Shown here: piece after piece, positions 30,443-41,829 of the stretch
How the letters are laid out: every line of letters begins with the position of its first letter
Position numbering within the stretch: the first letter of the stretch is position 1
Source of the DNA: an uncultured Mycoplasmataceae bacterium
GTDB lineage: Bacteria > Bacillota_I > Bacilli_A > Mycoplasmatales > Mycoplasmoidaceae
Reading direction: 5' to 3'
Assembly (NCBI GenBank): GCA_949282725.1
Contig: CASDPP010000003.1
Location: 1-64,000 of the forward strand
DNA: 64,000 nucleotides
Notes under the pieces: generated by a model
Told to the model about the DNA's origin: nothing
Seen by the model: only the letters and a program-made list of their open reading frames with translations
The model's database searches: none
Program-made: the position numbers and the translations under genes

Positions 30443-32176
30443 TTATTTTTTCTTCTTTTTTAGATATCAAACGCCAAATCCTGCTGCTAAAATAATTGGA
30501 ATACCTAAACCTAATACTAGACCTAAAATTAAACCTGTGTTGATATTGTTATTATTAACATTAATTTTAATTATTTCATCTGAATCTTTATAATCAACTT
30601 CATTAAATTTAGCTCTTATCTTAAATTCATATGATCCGGATGAAACATTATTTCAAAAAATGTTTCCTTTAGAAATATATAATCCATTAGGTACTTCTTT
30701 AGTATCATTTACAGGTACTAATTCTCATGCTGAATAATTAGAGATAACTTCTGGACTGCAGCCTCCATTAAGTGCAAATTGATTTAAAGATTGCCCTACA
30801 TCTGTTTTTATGTCTAATTCTGAAAAATTTCCGCTAATTGTTGATTGTGATGAATCGAACGTTCAACCAATTATTTTTTCATTAGTAACAGAACCTTCAA
30901 TGAAGTGATTTAAAGATTTGTATTCTTGTTCTAAACCACTTTTTACATAAACATTTCCAAAAAGGTTTTTTGGTGCTCAACTATAAGTAGCCATTCCATA
31001 ATCATAAGATGGTGTTGTATTACTAAAAAATATAATATCATTCGCTTGATTACAATAAAAAATAGCATCATGTAATTCCGTTACACTATAAGGAATTACT
31101 AAGTTTGTATTTTGCGAAAATTGATTACAATCAAATATAAAATGTTTAGGGATACTTGTTATATTTGTACAACTAGATAAATCTATTGAAGATATATTTG
31201 ATCTTGAAAATGCATTAGTTAGCTGATTTAAATATGGAGGTAAAATAACATCACCAAATGATAAATCAGTAACACATTTTGAATTATCTTTTCAAATTCC
31301 ATCTGCTACATTTGAACCAGTCATTATCACGTTTGCTTCTGGTCCTAAATTCGTTGCTTTTTTAAAATATTTACATTTATCATAATTTATTTCTGTTACA
31401 TTCGAGTTACTAAAAGCGCCAGAACCTAAATCTTCGATATTTTGAGGTAATATTATTGTTGTTCGCGTATTTTTTGTAAAATTAGCAAAACATTCTGAAC
31501 CTAATGATTTTAATGAATTTAAGTTAGATAAATCTGGTATTTCAATAAGATTTTTACAAGCGCCAAAAGCTTCTGAACCAATACTTGTTAAACTTGTAGC
31601 TTGTGATAAATCAACATTTGTTACATTTGATCAAGTTTTACTATAATAGTTATCAAAAGCACCATTTCCTATTGTTTTTAGTTTTGAATGTATAACTATT
31701 TTATCTTCACCAAAAAAGTTATCATCTTGATACATATATGCAAAACAAGCATCACCTATTGATTCTAAATTTTCTAATTTAGAAAAATTAAGTATTGAAA
31801 CGTTTGCAGAGGAATGGAATATATTTTCACCCAATACTTTCAAATTTTTAGCATTTTGAAAATCTAACATATATCCATCTCCTGTATATCCAAGTGATTG
31901 AATTTCGGTAATATCTGAATCAATTAATAAAGTTTTATCTTTTCCACCACCAGATACATAATTTGTAATCACTGTACCTTCAACAGTTACAGTAACATCT
32001 CCCATTGTTCTTTGTTCTGCATTAGCTTGATTATCAATATAATTAAGTGAATTGTTACTATTTTCTGTAATAACTTTTTGTGTACTTTGATATTGTGAAT
32101 TAAATCCTATTCCTGATAAAGGACTTAATAATGTTAATGAACTTAATAATTTGTTAATTGTTTTGATTTTTTTCAT
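30443..32176 (-). CDS. BspA-like LRR surface protein with extra beta domain (copy 7)
   Basis: 577 residues, the largest copy. Family signal peptide, EQRTMGDVTVTVEG, diverged LRR_5 repeats, TNLGPEANVIMTGSN module, VYVKSGLEQEY, then a beta domain with GLYISKGNIFWNNV and GSYEFKIRAKFNEV, and the anchor helix ending LKKKKK. The homopolymer of other copies is missing: TTGATT and a possible TATAAA lie 17 nt apart (32186-32214), which would place transcription start almost at the ATG. First of four tandem copies at this locus in chromosomal order. Confidence 0.87.
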
Positions 32177-32227
32177 AGCTTGATGTTTATATAAATATTT
32201 TAATATAAAATCAACTGGTAGTAAAAA

Positions 32228-32252
32228 AAAATAGAGAGTTAACCCTATTTTT
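32228..32252 (-). terminator. Hairpin after BspA copy 8
   Basis: AAATAG...CTATTT imperfect stem with T tail on the minus strand, overlapping the end of copy 8. Confidence 0.5.
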
Positions 32253-33632
32253 TTATATTTTAACTATTGTTTTTTTCTTTTTAGTTAAACTTCAAATAAT
32301 AAATCCAAAGGCTAAAATAAGCGGGATTCCCAATCCAATTAATATAGCGATAATAACTGGAATATTATATGAATTATTTTCATTATCTTTTGGAATTCCA
32401 ATATCAATTTGAAAAAAGTGATAACCTAGTTCTCTATTATATGTTTTTTTTGCTTCTAATGAAGGAACATACACTTTATCTTGAATAGTCGGAAGTGAAT
32501 AATTACCAACTTTAGGAGGTGTTTCTGAATAGAAAATAATATTTTTAATTTCAACGTTATAAAAAGTGTAATTTCCAATATTTGTTACACTAGATGGAAT
32601 TACTAAATCCCCTGTTATATTTGAACAACTCATAAAAGCATTATCTCCAATTGTAGTTAGACTTGTAGCTTGTGATAGATCCAGTGATGTAATGTTTGTT
32701 GATTGAAAAGCATTTTCAGCTATAAATGTTATATTATTAGGTAAAATTATCTGACCTCAAGCTAATGATCCTATCGCTTTTGAATTGTTATTTCATGTTT
32801 TTTCTGACCCACTAACTAAGACTTGTGCATCAGGGCCTAAATTCGTTGCCAATGAAAAATATTGATTAGATTTATCAATTGTCAAGGAAGAAATAGAAGT
32901 ATCTTTAAAACATTCATCTCCAATAGTTTGTAGATTTTTCGGAATGTTTAATTTTCCTATTATGTTTTCGCAATATCTAAAAGCTGCATCTCCAATAGTA
33001 GTTAAACTTGTGGCTTGTGATAAATCTAATGAGGTGATATTTGTATATTCAAAAGCCTGATTTCCAATGCTAGTTACTTTGCTAGGGATGACCAAATCTC
33101 CTGTTAAATTTTCACAACTATAAAAAGCATCATATCCAATAGTAGTTAAACTTGTGGCATTAGATAAATCTATTGATCCTACGTTAGAATCATTAAAGGC
33201 ACTGTTTCCGATGGTTGTTACATTAGATGGGATAGTTAAAGAATAAAAAGGTCCTGTGCTTTTTGAAGAACAATTAAAGGCATTATCTCCAATAGTTGTT
33301 AAGCTTGTAGCATTAGATAAATCAACCGAAGAAATATTTGACTGACCTTCGAAAACTGAATTTGAAATTTGAGTTATGTCTGAATCTACTATCAATTTTC
33401 CTTCACCTGACAAAGATACAAATTTAGTAATTATTGTTCCTTCAACTTCAACAGTAACATCTCCCATTGTTCTTTGGTTTGCGTTTAAATTAAAGTATGT
33501 GTTTAAAGTGTTATTATTTTCAGTAATAACTTTTTGTGTGTTTTGATATTGACTGTTAAATCCAACACCTGATAGCGGACTTAATAGTGTTAATGAGCTT
33601 AATATTTTATTGATTGTTTTGATTTTTTTCAT
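32253..33632 (-). CDS. BspA-like LRR surface protein (copy 8)
   Basis: 459 residues. Signal peptide MKKIKTINKILSSLTLLSPL, QRTMGDVTVEVEG, at least eight regular LRR_5 repeats (SLDLSQATSLTTIG..AF..CEN), TNLGPDAQVLVSGSEKTW module, VYVPSLEAKKTY, anchor helix and LTKKKKTIVKI. The linker lacks PPEP and reads IPKDNENNSYN. It begins only 39 nt after the stop of copy 9 with no terminator and no homopolymer promoter between, so it is probably co-transcribed from the T15 promoter of copy 9. Confidence 0.87.
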
Positions 33633-33671
33633 AATTTTATTTATTTTTTATTTTTATATTTTATTTGTTTT

Positions 33672-35363
33672 CTATATTTTTTTTGTTGTTTTTTTCTTTT
33701 TAAAGAAAAATCATAATATGAATAATATACATAACAGAAGTGGAATACCTAGACACACTGATAATACAATTATTAAAATTGAATTTGACTTTGACGTAGG
33801 GATAGGTTTAGCATCAACAAATATTTGATTTTCTGTAAACCCAAAGTTTTCTTCAGATAAATACATTAATTTAGATTCTTCAGATAATAAATGTACTTTG
33901 CCTGTTATATTTGGTTTCCAATTAACTCCAAATGATGGAGATGCGTCTGATAAAAAGAACAAGTTATCTAAAGTTGTATTTTTAAACACAAAAGAACCCA
34001 AAGATTCGATGGAATTTAAAAAATAAATGTCACCTGTTAGGTTTGAACAATTAGCAAAAGCACTATCACCGATTTCAATCAAATTTGATTTTGATTGAAA
34101 TTTAACTGATCTTATTTTTGTGTTTTCAAATGCATTTGGCAGAATTGTTCATGTTGAAGGTTTGTCAGAGCTTCCTTCTATGTTTTTAAAATCTATATCA
34201 CCAAAAGCAAATGGAGTAACAATTTGATTATTTAACTCATAATCTCATTGACCGCTTTTGTTTTTTAATAACACGTGGGCATTAGAACCTAGATTTGTTG
34301 CTGAAGAGAAGTTTTGATTGTTTGAATCTATTTTAAAAGATGTTAAGTTTGTATTCAAAAAAGATGTATTACTTATATAAGAAAGATTTGCAGGAATTTG
34401 TAATTGTCCTGATAGATTTTTACAACCGCTAAAAGCATAATCTTTAATTGTTGTTAAACTTGTGGCTTGAGATAAATCTAATGAGGTAATTTTTGCACAA
34501 TTTGCAAAAGCATTATTGCTAATAAAAGTTATATTTTTGGGAAAAACAATATCACCTGCGGCAAATCCTGAAATACTTTTTGAATCATCTTTTCAAAGAC
34601 CATCTGTCCCCGAAATTAAAACGTAAGCATCAGGACCTAAATTTGTGGCTAATGAGTATGATGGATTTGATTTATCAACATCAATAGAAGAATATTTAAT
34701 ATCTGATATGGCGTTTTCACCTAAATCTACTAGAGATCCTGGTATTTTTAATGTATCAATCGATATATTAAAACATCCTGAAAACGCATTATTTCCTAGG
34801 GTAACTAAATTAGAAGGGAGAGGTTCGTCACAAGAAACAAATATACAAAATGAAAAAGCACTATCTCCAATAGTTGTTAAACTTGTAGCATTAGACATGT
34901 CTAATAATGTTATGTTAGTATTACTAAAAGCCCCTCTATTAATTGTTATTAGAGTTGACGGGATTATCAAACTTCCTGTTAGTAAACGACAATTATCAAA
35001 AGCATAATTACCAATTGTAGTTAAACTAGTGGCATTAGATAAATCAATACCTTTAACAACAACTGAATTTCTGAAAGCATATTCAGAAATTTCTGTTATA
35101 TCAGAATCTACTACTAATTTACCTTCACCAGTTGATGACACATAACCTGTAATTTTTGTATCTTCAACAGTAACAACAACATCACCCATGGTTCTTTGTT
35201 CTGCATTAGTTTGATTTCAAACATAATTATTTCATAAATTATTATTGTTTTCTGTAATAACTTTTTGTGTGTTTTGGTATTGATTATTAAATCCTACACC
35301 TGCTAAAGGACTTAATAATGTTAATGAACTTAATAGTTTATTAATTGTTTTGATTTTTTTCAT
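33672..35363 (-). CDS. BspA-like LRR surface protein (copy 9)
   Basis: 563 residues. Family signal peptide, EQRTMGDVVVTVED, LRR_5 repeats, and two TNLGP/TNLGS modules (TNLGPDAYVLISGTDG and TNLGSNAHVLLKNKSG), the only copy with two, which suggests an internal duplication. Then SDASPSFGVNW, VHLLSEESK and an anchor helix with FFKKKKTTKKI. Its promoter has the shortest homopolymer (T15). It would drive copy 8 as well. Confidence 0.87.
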
Positions 35364-35384
35364 ATTTTTGTTATCTATAAAAAT

Positions 35385-35412
35385 ATTTTAACAAAAAAAA
35401 AAAAAAACGCAA
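35385..35412 (-). promoter_or_regulatory. Promoter of BspA copy 9 (and 8) with T15 spacer
   Basis: TTGCGT (35407-35412), T15 (35393-35407) and TAAAAT (35385-35390) give a 16-nt spacer. Confidence 0.6.
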
Positions 35413-35423
35413 GAGGTATAAAA

Positions 35424-35447
35424 AAAATAGGGAAACAACCCTGTTTT
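35424..35447 (-). terminator. Terminator after BspA copy 10
   Basis: AAAACAGGG/CCCTATTTT on the minus strand, one mismatch, followed by T-rich sequence. Confidence 0.6.
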
Positions 35448-35452
35448 ATCTG

Positions 35453-36844
35453 TTATATTTTAACTGTTGTTTTTTTCTTTTTAGTTAAATATCAAATAAT
35501 AAACGCAATTGCTAAAATAACTGGAATTCCTAAGCCAATTAGTAAACCTAAAATTAAAGGAATATTAGATTTTTTAGGGGTTGGCTCAGGTGGAATTGGT
35601 GTATCACCTGTAACATTAATTGTTATTGTTTGATTAGATTCAATTGAATATGTTTCATCTAAATGAGCTTTTATTTTAAATTCGTATTGTCCTTCAGGAA
35701 CATTATCCCAATATATTTTTTTGTCATAAAAATATAATCCATTAGGAATGGTTTGTGTTGATCCTGTAGGTACTAATTCATATGCAAAACAGTTAGCTAA
35801 CCCTTCAACACTTAATCCTCCTGAAACTTGATATTGAGTTTCAATATTTCCCACATCAGTAGTTTTAATATTAATATTATCAAATGATCCATTTATAGAA
35901 GAAGCTGATGAATCAAATGATCATTCTTGAACTCTAGAAGAATCATAACCAAAGTTAGGATCTGCTACTACTGTTTCTTTTGTACCGGGATAAACATAAA
36001 TGTCTCCCTTTATAAACTCCCCTCTTCCTTCTCCTGGATTTGGTTTTCAATTTGAACTAAAAGTTAATGTTGAAGATAAAAAAAACATATCTGTAATGAT
36101 AGGACAAGAGGCTCCTCCATAATAATTATTTTCAAAATAATTCTTTATTGTTTTAATATTAGATGGAAAAATAAAATTACCCTGATTATCGTTTCTTGTA
36201 CAGAAAGAATTTTCACCAATGTTATTTAGTTTTACGGCTTGTGATAAATCAAGGACAACCGACCTCGAACCTTCAAAAGCATAAGAACTGATGGTAGTAA
36301 GATTTTGTGGAAAAGAATCAATTGTTAATTTTGAACAACTTGCAAAAGATCTATCACCTATACTAGTTAAACTTGTAGCTTGAGATAAATCTAATGAGGT
36401 AATATTTATACCCTTAAAAGCACCATCGGCAACAGTAATTACCTTGTTAGGAATAAATAAATTTCCTGTTAGATTTGAACAAAAATAAAAACATTCATCA
36501 TTTATTGTTTTTAAACTTATCGCTTGAGATAAATCTAATGAGGTAATATTTTCATTTTCTTGAAAAGATCTAGCACCAATTTCAGTAATATCAGAATCTA
36601 CTATTAATTTTCCTTCTCCTTTAACATATCCTGTAATTACTGTCCCATCAACAGTAACAGTAATATCCCCCATCGTTCTTTGCTCTTCGTTGGTTTGATT
36701 AAAAAAGTACTTATTTAATGAAGTACTATTTTCAGTAATAACTGTTTGTGTGTTTTGATATTGACTATTAAATCCAATGCTAGTTAATGGACTTAATAAT
36801 GTTAATGAACTTAATAGTTTGTTAATTGTTTTATTTTTTTTCAT
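35453..36844 (-). CDS. BspA-like LRR surface protein with extra beta domain (copy 10)
   Basis: 463 residues. Signal peptide MKKNKTINKLLSSLTLLSPL, EQRTMGDITVTVDG, LRR_5 repeats without the TNLGP module, VYVYPGTKE, then a beta domain (LYFYDKKIYWDNV, GQYEFKIKAHLDETY), linker PPEPTPKKSN, anchor helix and LTKKKKTTVKI. The gene is divergent from ttcA with only 34 nt between start codons; TATAAT close to the ATG serves as -10 and no T run is present. Confidence 0.87.
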
Positions 36845-36878
36845 ATATAGATCATTATAATATATTCAAAATATAATA

Positions 36879-37664
36879 ATGAGAAAATTAGTTGGATCAA
36901 TTATTAGAACAAATAAGATATTTAACTTCATCAAAAATGATGATAAAATACTTGTTGGCGTTTCAGGCGGAAAAGATTCTACATTATTACTTAAAGCTTT
37001 AACACTATATTCACAATATGTTAATCATAAATATGGTTGAAACATAAAAATTTATGGTTTACACATCAAAATGAATTATTATCGTCATATTGATTACACA
37101 GAATTTAAGAAATATTTAAAGCAAAATAAATTAAATGTAAAATTTGTCGAATCAGATATTGGGGATATTTTAAAAGCTAAAGCAAAAAAAGGATTGGTTC
37201 AATGTTCTTTATGTGCTAAATTAAAAAAAGCAATTTTAGTAAAAGAGGCAAAAAAAATAGGAGCTAAAATAATAGCAACTGGTCATCATGCCGATGATGC
37301 AATAGAAACATTGTTTTTAAATATGATTCATGAAGGGAGAATTGCAACTTTTTCTCCTCATATTTATTTCGATCGATCTGACACATATTTAATTAGGCCT
37401 TTTATCTTATTAAGAGAAAAAGATATCATTAAAGAAGCAAAAAAAGAAAAAATTCCAGTAATAGAAAACTCTTGTCCAAGAGAAACTAATACAGAAAGAA
37501 TTTATATTAAAAAATTCTTAGAAACTAATTTCTACAAAAATAAAATATTTAATATGTCTTATAACAATTTTTTAGTTGCTTTATTAAATGGTAAACAATC
37601 AACATTATGATTTGATAATAAATCAAAGAAAAAAGATTTAATTAAAAAGTTAAATGAATTTTAA
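36879..37664 (+). CDS. ttcA: TtcA-family tRNA 2-thiocytidine biosynthesis protein
   Basis: 261 residues. PP-loop VGVSGGKDSTLLLKAL near residues 27-42, CSLC in the middle, ATGHHADDAIETLFLNMIHEGR, and a conserved NSCPRE late block replacing the usual C-terminal Cys region (one Cys). It adenylates C32 of tRNA and inserts sulfur with an iron-sulfur cluster. Two TGA Trp codons. It is convergent with the next gene, 4-nt overlap. Confidence 0.83.
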
Positions 37665-38287
37665 ATTAAATTAGGTGTATATGGGTGAAAAGCTCATTGG
37701 TTACCCATAACAATAAAACCAAAAATTGTTGCTAAAACAAAAAATAAGATAGATATTAAATAAGTTCCTCACAAAACAGAGTGAAAAAATCTTGAACGAT
37801 AAACACCATTAATTCCAACAAATCAAGAACCTATTAAAAAAATGTAAATAGGAACTGGTAAAAAAATCGAAATATAACTAAATACCGTAGTTGTAATTGC
37901 TAAATTTTTATATACCGATAATTTAATTGGACCTACATTATTTTTAAAAAAATTGTTAATTTCAACAATGTAAAAAGTTTGCATTGCTATTAAGATAGCA
38001 AAAATTAAAATATTAAATAATCAAACAAGACTTAATAATTTATTTTTTTGTAATACTTGTTCAATTTTAATTCCTAATTTAGATTTTGGACGATATTCTT
38101 TTTGTTTACGAAATTTAATTAAAGAAAGTTTTCTTTTTTTTGTTTTAGAAAACTTATCAAAATTTATAACTTCATTTTTCTCAGTTGTTTTGTTTTCAAT
38201 TTCTTTATGAGGTTCTGTTACTTTTTTTGTAGTAAATTTACCTAAATTTTGGTTTATTGAATTTGTTTTATTTTGTTCTGCAGACAT
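37661..38287 (-). CDS. Lys-rich membrane protein, unknown
   Basis: 208 residues. A hydrophilic, Lys/Glu-rich N-terminal region of about 85 residues precedes four hydrophobic helices. TGA encodes Trp repeatedly in the membrane part. No family recognised. It follows rbfA by 23 nt on the same strand, at the end of the nusA operon. Confidence 0.68.
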
Positions 38288-38310
38288 ATTACTATTAATT
38301 ATATTAAATA

Positions 38311-38649
38311 TTATTTATTTATTTTACTTAATATTGCATCAATTTTAATTGAATTTAAAATTGTTTGATCTTTTTCAAAAATTAAATCTGGTGTTTTTCT
38401 TAAATTTAATTTTTTAGCAATTGCGCTACGAAATACTCCCTTTGCTTTTTTTAATTCTTCAATAATTTGATCTAAATATTGACTTTTAAAGTAATCAACA
38501 TAAATGTGTGCTGTATCTAATGTTGGTGATAATTTAACATATGTAAAACAAACGAATCTTAATATTTTACTATTAATTTCTTTTTTAAGAGTGTTATTTA
38601 AAACAATTAAAATATCTGATTCAATTCTTTTTAAATTATTTGATGACAT
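38311..38649 (-). CDS. rbfA: Ribosome-binding factor A
   Basis: 112 residues. KH-like fold with VKLSPTLDTAHIYVDY and the C-terminal LNLRKTPDLIFEKDQTI block. RbfA assists 16S rRNA maturation of the 30S subunit. Last member of the nusA-infB-rbfA order, starting 1 nt after the infB stop. Confidence 0.92.
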   Translation of the reverse strand: MSSNNLKRIESDILIVLNNTLKKEINSKILRFVCFTYVKLSPTLDTAHIYVDYFKSQYLDQIIEELKKAKGVFRSAIAKKLNLRKTPDLIFEKDQTILNSIKIDAILSKINK

Positions 38650-38650
38650 A

Positions 38651-40477
38651 TTAAATTTTTTGTTCTTCTTTTACTATTTTGTAAGATTGAATGATATCTC
38701 CAACTTTAATATCATTAAATTTATTTAATATAATTCCACATTCTGTTCCTTGAACTGCTTTAGAAATATCATCTTTAATATGTTTCATTGAAGTAATTTC
38801 GGTGTTATAAATTACTGAACCATTTCTTAATATTCTTACTTTATCGTTTCTTGATACTTCACCGCTTAATACATAACAACCAACAATTGTACCAATTTTT
38901 GATAGTTTTCATGTTTGTCGTACTTCTAATTCACCTGTGTCTTGTTCTTTTAAAACAGGATCTAATGTATTAACAAGTAATTTTTTTAAATCTTCATTTA
39001 GTCGATAAATGATATCATAAAAATAAATATTTACTTTCGATTGATCAGCTAATGCTTTAATTTGTCTTGCCGGACGAACATTAAAACCAAAAATTAATGC
39101 TTTAGAGGCAATAGCCAATTGAACATCTGATTCAGAAATAGTTCCTACTGATGATAAAATAACATTAATTTTTGTTCCGGGGATATCAATTTTAGAAATC
39201 ATTCCTAAAATTGCTTCTTTTGAACCATGAACATCGGTTTTTAAAATGATGTTTATTTTTTTAATTCCATCTGTATCATTTGAATTATTTAATTTTGCTA
39301 ATTGATTTCATGCCAAAATGTGTTCTTGATTTTTAATTTTTTTAGCAATATCTTTAATATCATCTTTGTTATTACTTACAACAAAATGATCTCCGGCAGC
39401 AGCGGGCTCATTAATTCCTGTAATTCTAATAGGTGTTGAAGGTAAAGCTTCATGAACTTCTTTATTATTTTCATTTAATAATGAACGAATTTTACCATAC
39501 GAAGAGCCAACAATAATAAAATCACCTTTTCTTAAAGTACCGCTTTTAATTAATAATGTAGCTACTGGTCCATATCCTTTATCAATATTAGATTCAATAA
39601 CCACACCATTAGCTAGTCTATTTGGATTAGCCTTATAGTCATTTAAATCTGCTAATAATAAAATTGCTTCTAATAATTTATCAACATTTGTTCCTTTTAA
39701 TGCAGATCCTTTGATTGTTATTGTTTCACCACCTCATTCTTCGGGTGTTAAGTTATATTCTGAAAGTTGAGTATATGTTTTTTCAATGTTTGCCTCAGGT
39801 TTATCAATTTTATTAATAAATACAATAATAGGTACATTAGCAGCTCTTGCGTGATCTATTGCTTCTTTAGTTTGTGGTTTTATTCCATCGTCCGCTGCTA
39901 CTACTAAAACGACAATGTCAGTAAGACTAGCTCCACGAGCTCTCATTTGTGTAAACGCTTCATGACCTGGAGTATCTAAAAATGTAATATGGTTATTTTG
40001 ATAAGTTATTTGATACGCTCCAATGTGTTGAGTAATACCACCCGCTTCTTTATCAATTACATGTGATTTTCTAATAAAATCTAATAAAGTTGTTTTACCA
40101 TGATCAACATGACCCATAACAGTAACAATTGGTGGTCTTTTTACTAACGATTTTGGATCATCTTTAATATTGATGTTATCTAAAATATTAGTTTCATTAA
40201 TTTCTTGTTTCTTTTCAAAATCAAAATTATATTCTAAACATAATTCACCAATTTGTTCTTCTGTTAATAAAGAATTAAGATTTAACATCTTACCCTTCAT
40301 AAATAAATTTTTCAAAATATTAGAAACAGGAATATTAATTTTTTTAGAAAATTGTTCAACAGTTAAAGGAGATGTAAAAATAAATACTCCATTTTTTACA
40401 CCAACTTCTATTTTTTTAAATTGAGATTTTAAATCAATATTTTGTCTGTTATCAAATTTACGATTCTTGTTTTTCAT
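38651..40477 (-). CDS. infB: Translation initiation factor IF-2
   Basis: 608 residues. G1 [17 protein letters not shown] (about residue 118), switch region [12 protein letters not shown]3 [19 protein letters not shown]4 VFINKIDKP. The N-terminal region is short, as in other mollicutes. It delivers fMet-tRNA and joins subunits. Shine-Dalgarno AAAGGA precedes the start. Two TGA Trp codons. Confidence 0.96.
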
Positions 40478-40516
40478 ATTGTGTCCTTTCTAAAAAGAAA
40501 CAAAAGAAAAAAAAGA

Positions 40517-41752
40517 CTATTTGTCGTTTTCTTCTTTGTCTGTTTTTTTGTTTGATAAGTCAATATTTCAATTATTGAAATTATCAAAGAAATCTTTTGA
40601 ATTAGATTTATGTTTTTCATAAGTACTAATAAATCTTTTTTCTTTAAAGTTTTTTCTTTCTACTTTTTCATAAACTAATTCTTCTTTTGCAGCATCTGAT
40701 ACTGTTTTAATGTCAATTTCTGCTTTAAGAATTTGTGAAATAATTCTTGCATTAACACCTTTTTTACCAATTAATAATTTTAGTTTGTCTGGATAACAAA
40801 TAATACTAATTGTTTTGTAGTTAATATTTTGTGTTTCATCATATATTTTGTAACCAACAATGTCTGCTGGTGAACAAATGTTTACAATATATTTAGAAAA
40901 ATCATCATCATAACTTACAACTTCAATTGGTTCATTATTAATTAATTTAGATACTTCTTTAACACGAGAACTTTTTTCTCCTAATACTGCACTAACAGCA
41001 TCTACTCCAAATTTTTTTGATAAAACTACTACTTTAGTTTTTTCTCCTGCTACTCTACCGATCGCTTTAATTTCAACAATTTTATCAGCTATTTCAGGTA
41101 CATTTTGTTCTAACAAATAACTAATTAATCCTGTGTGTGCTCTTGATAAAATAATTGGTCATCCTTTTGTTTGTTCAATTACTTCTTTGATGTAAAAATA
41201 ATATTTTTTACCTGGTTTTAAATTTTCACCTTGAATAGAATCACTTGATCTCATAAAACCAAATGTTGATCCTAAATTAACTAAAACAAATTTTGAACGA
41301 GCATCAATTTTTTCTACTTCTGCATAAATTACTGTGTTAACTTTATCTTTTCATTCACGATAAACACCAAGGTTTGTTTGTGTAGAAATCAAATTTTTGA
41401 AAATTTGTAAGATATGAGATACTACCGGTCTAGATAATTTATTAAGATCAATGTGTTCATAATAGATATCTCCGACTTTTAAATTTTCATCAATTTTTTT
41501 AGCATTTTCCACACTAATTTCCGAATAATCATTTAAATCTTCATAATCTTCTACCACATTTAATAGTTTATTACATGTAATAGTTTTGTTATCGATGTCT
41601 ATTTTAACTTCGATATTTGTTTCAGGCATTTCTCTTACATATGCTTTAACAATTGCTTCTTTTAAAGCATCAGCAACTGAATCTTGTGGAATTTTCTTTT
41701 CATCCGCAATTAATTTAATTTGATTTATTAATTCAATATTTAAATTTGACAT
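40517..41752 (-). CDS. nusA: Transcription termination/antitermination protein NusA
   Basis: 411 residues. N-terminal RNA-polymerase-binding domain, S1 domain in the middle (VNTVIYAEVEKIDARSKFVLVNLG), and two KH domains (VVVLSKKFGVDAV, IGKKGVNARIISQIL). A charged tail follows. First gene of the nusA-infB-rbfA operon; rimP and ylxR, often in this operon, are absent. Shine-Dalgarno AAGGAGAG. Confidence 0.94.
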
Positions 41753-41779
41753 TATACTCTCCTTATTTTTTTATAAAAT

Positions 41780-41807
41780 AAAGGAGAAACCCGAAGGCTT
41801 CCCCTTT
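41780..41807 (-). terminator. Terminator of polC
   Basis: 12-bp stem (two G-T pairs) closed by a C(UUCG)G tetraloop, then TTATTTT on the minus strand, between polC stop and nusA start. Confidence 0.88.
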
Positions 41808-41829
41808 AAGATATTAATTACATTATATA

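Noticed and set aside
30443-36844. CRISPR-like repeat array
   Set aside because: The repeats are in coding frame, of 69 nt (23 codons), vary in sequence and translate as LRR_5; no constant repeat with unique spacers.
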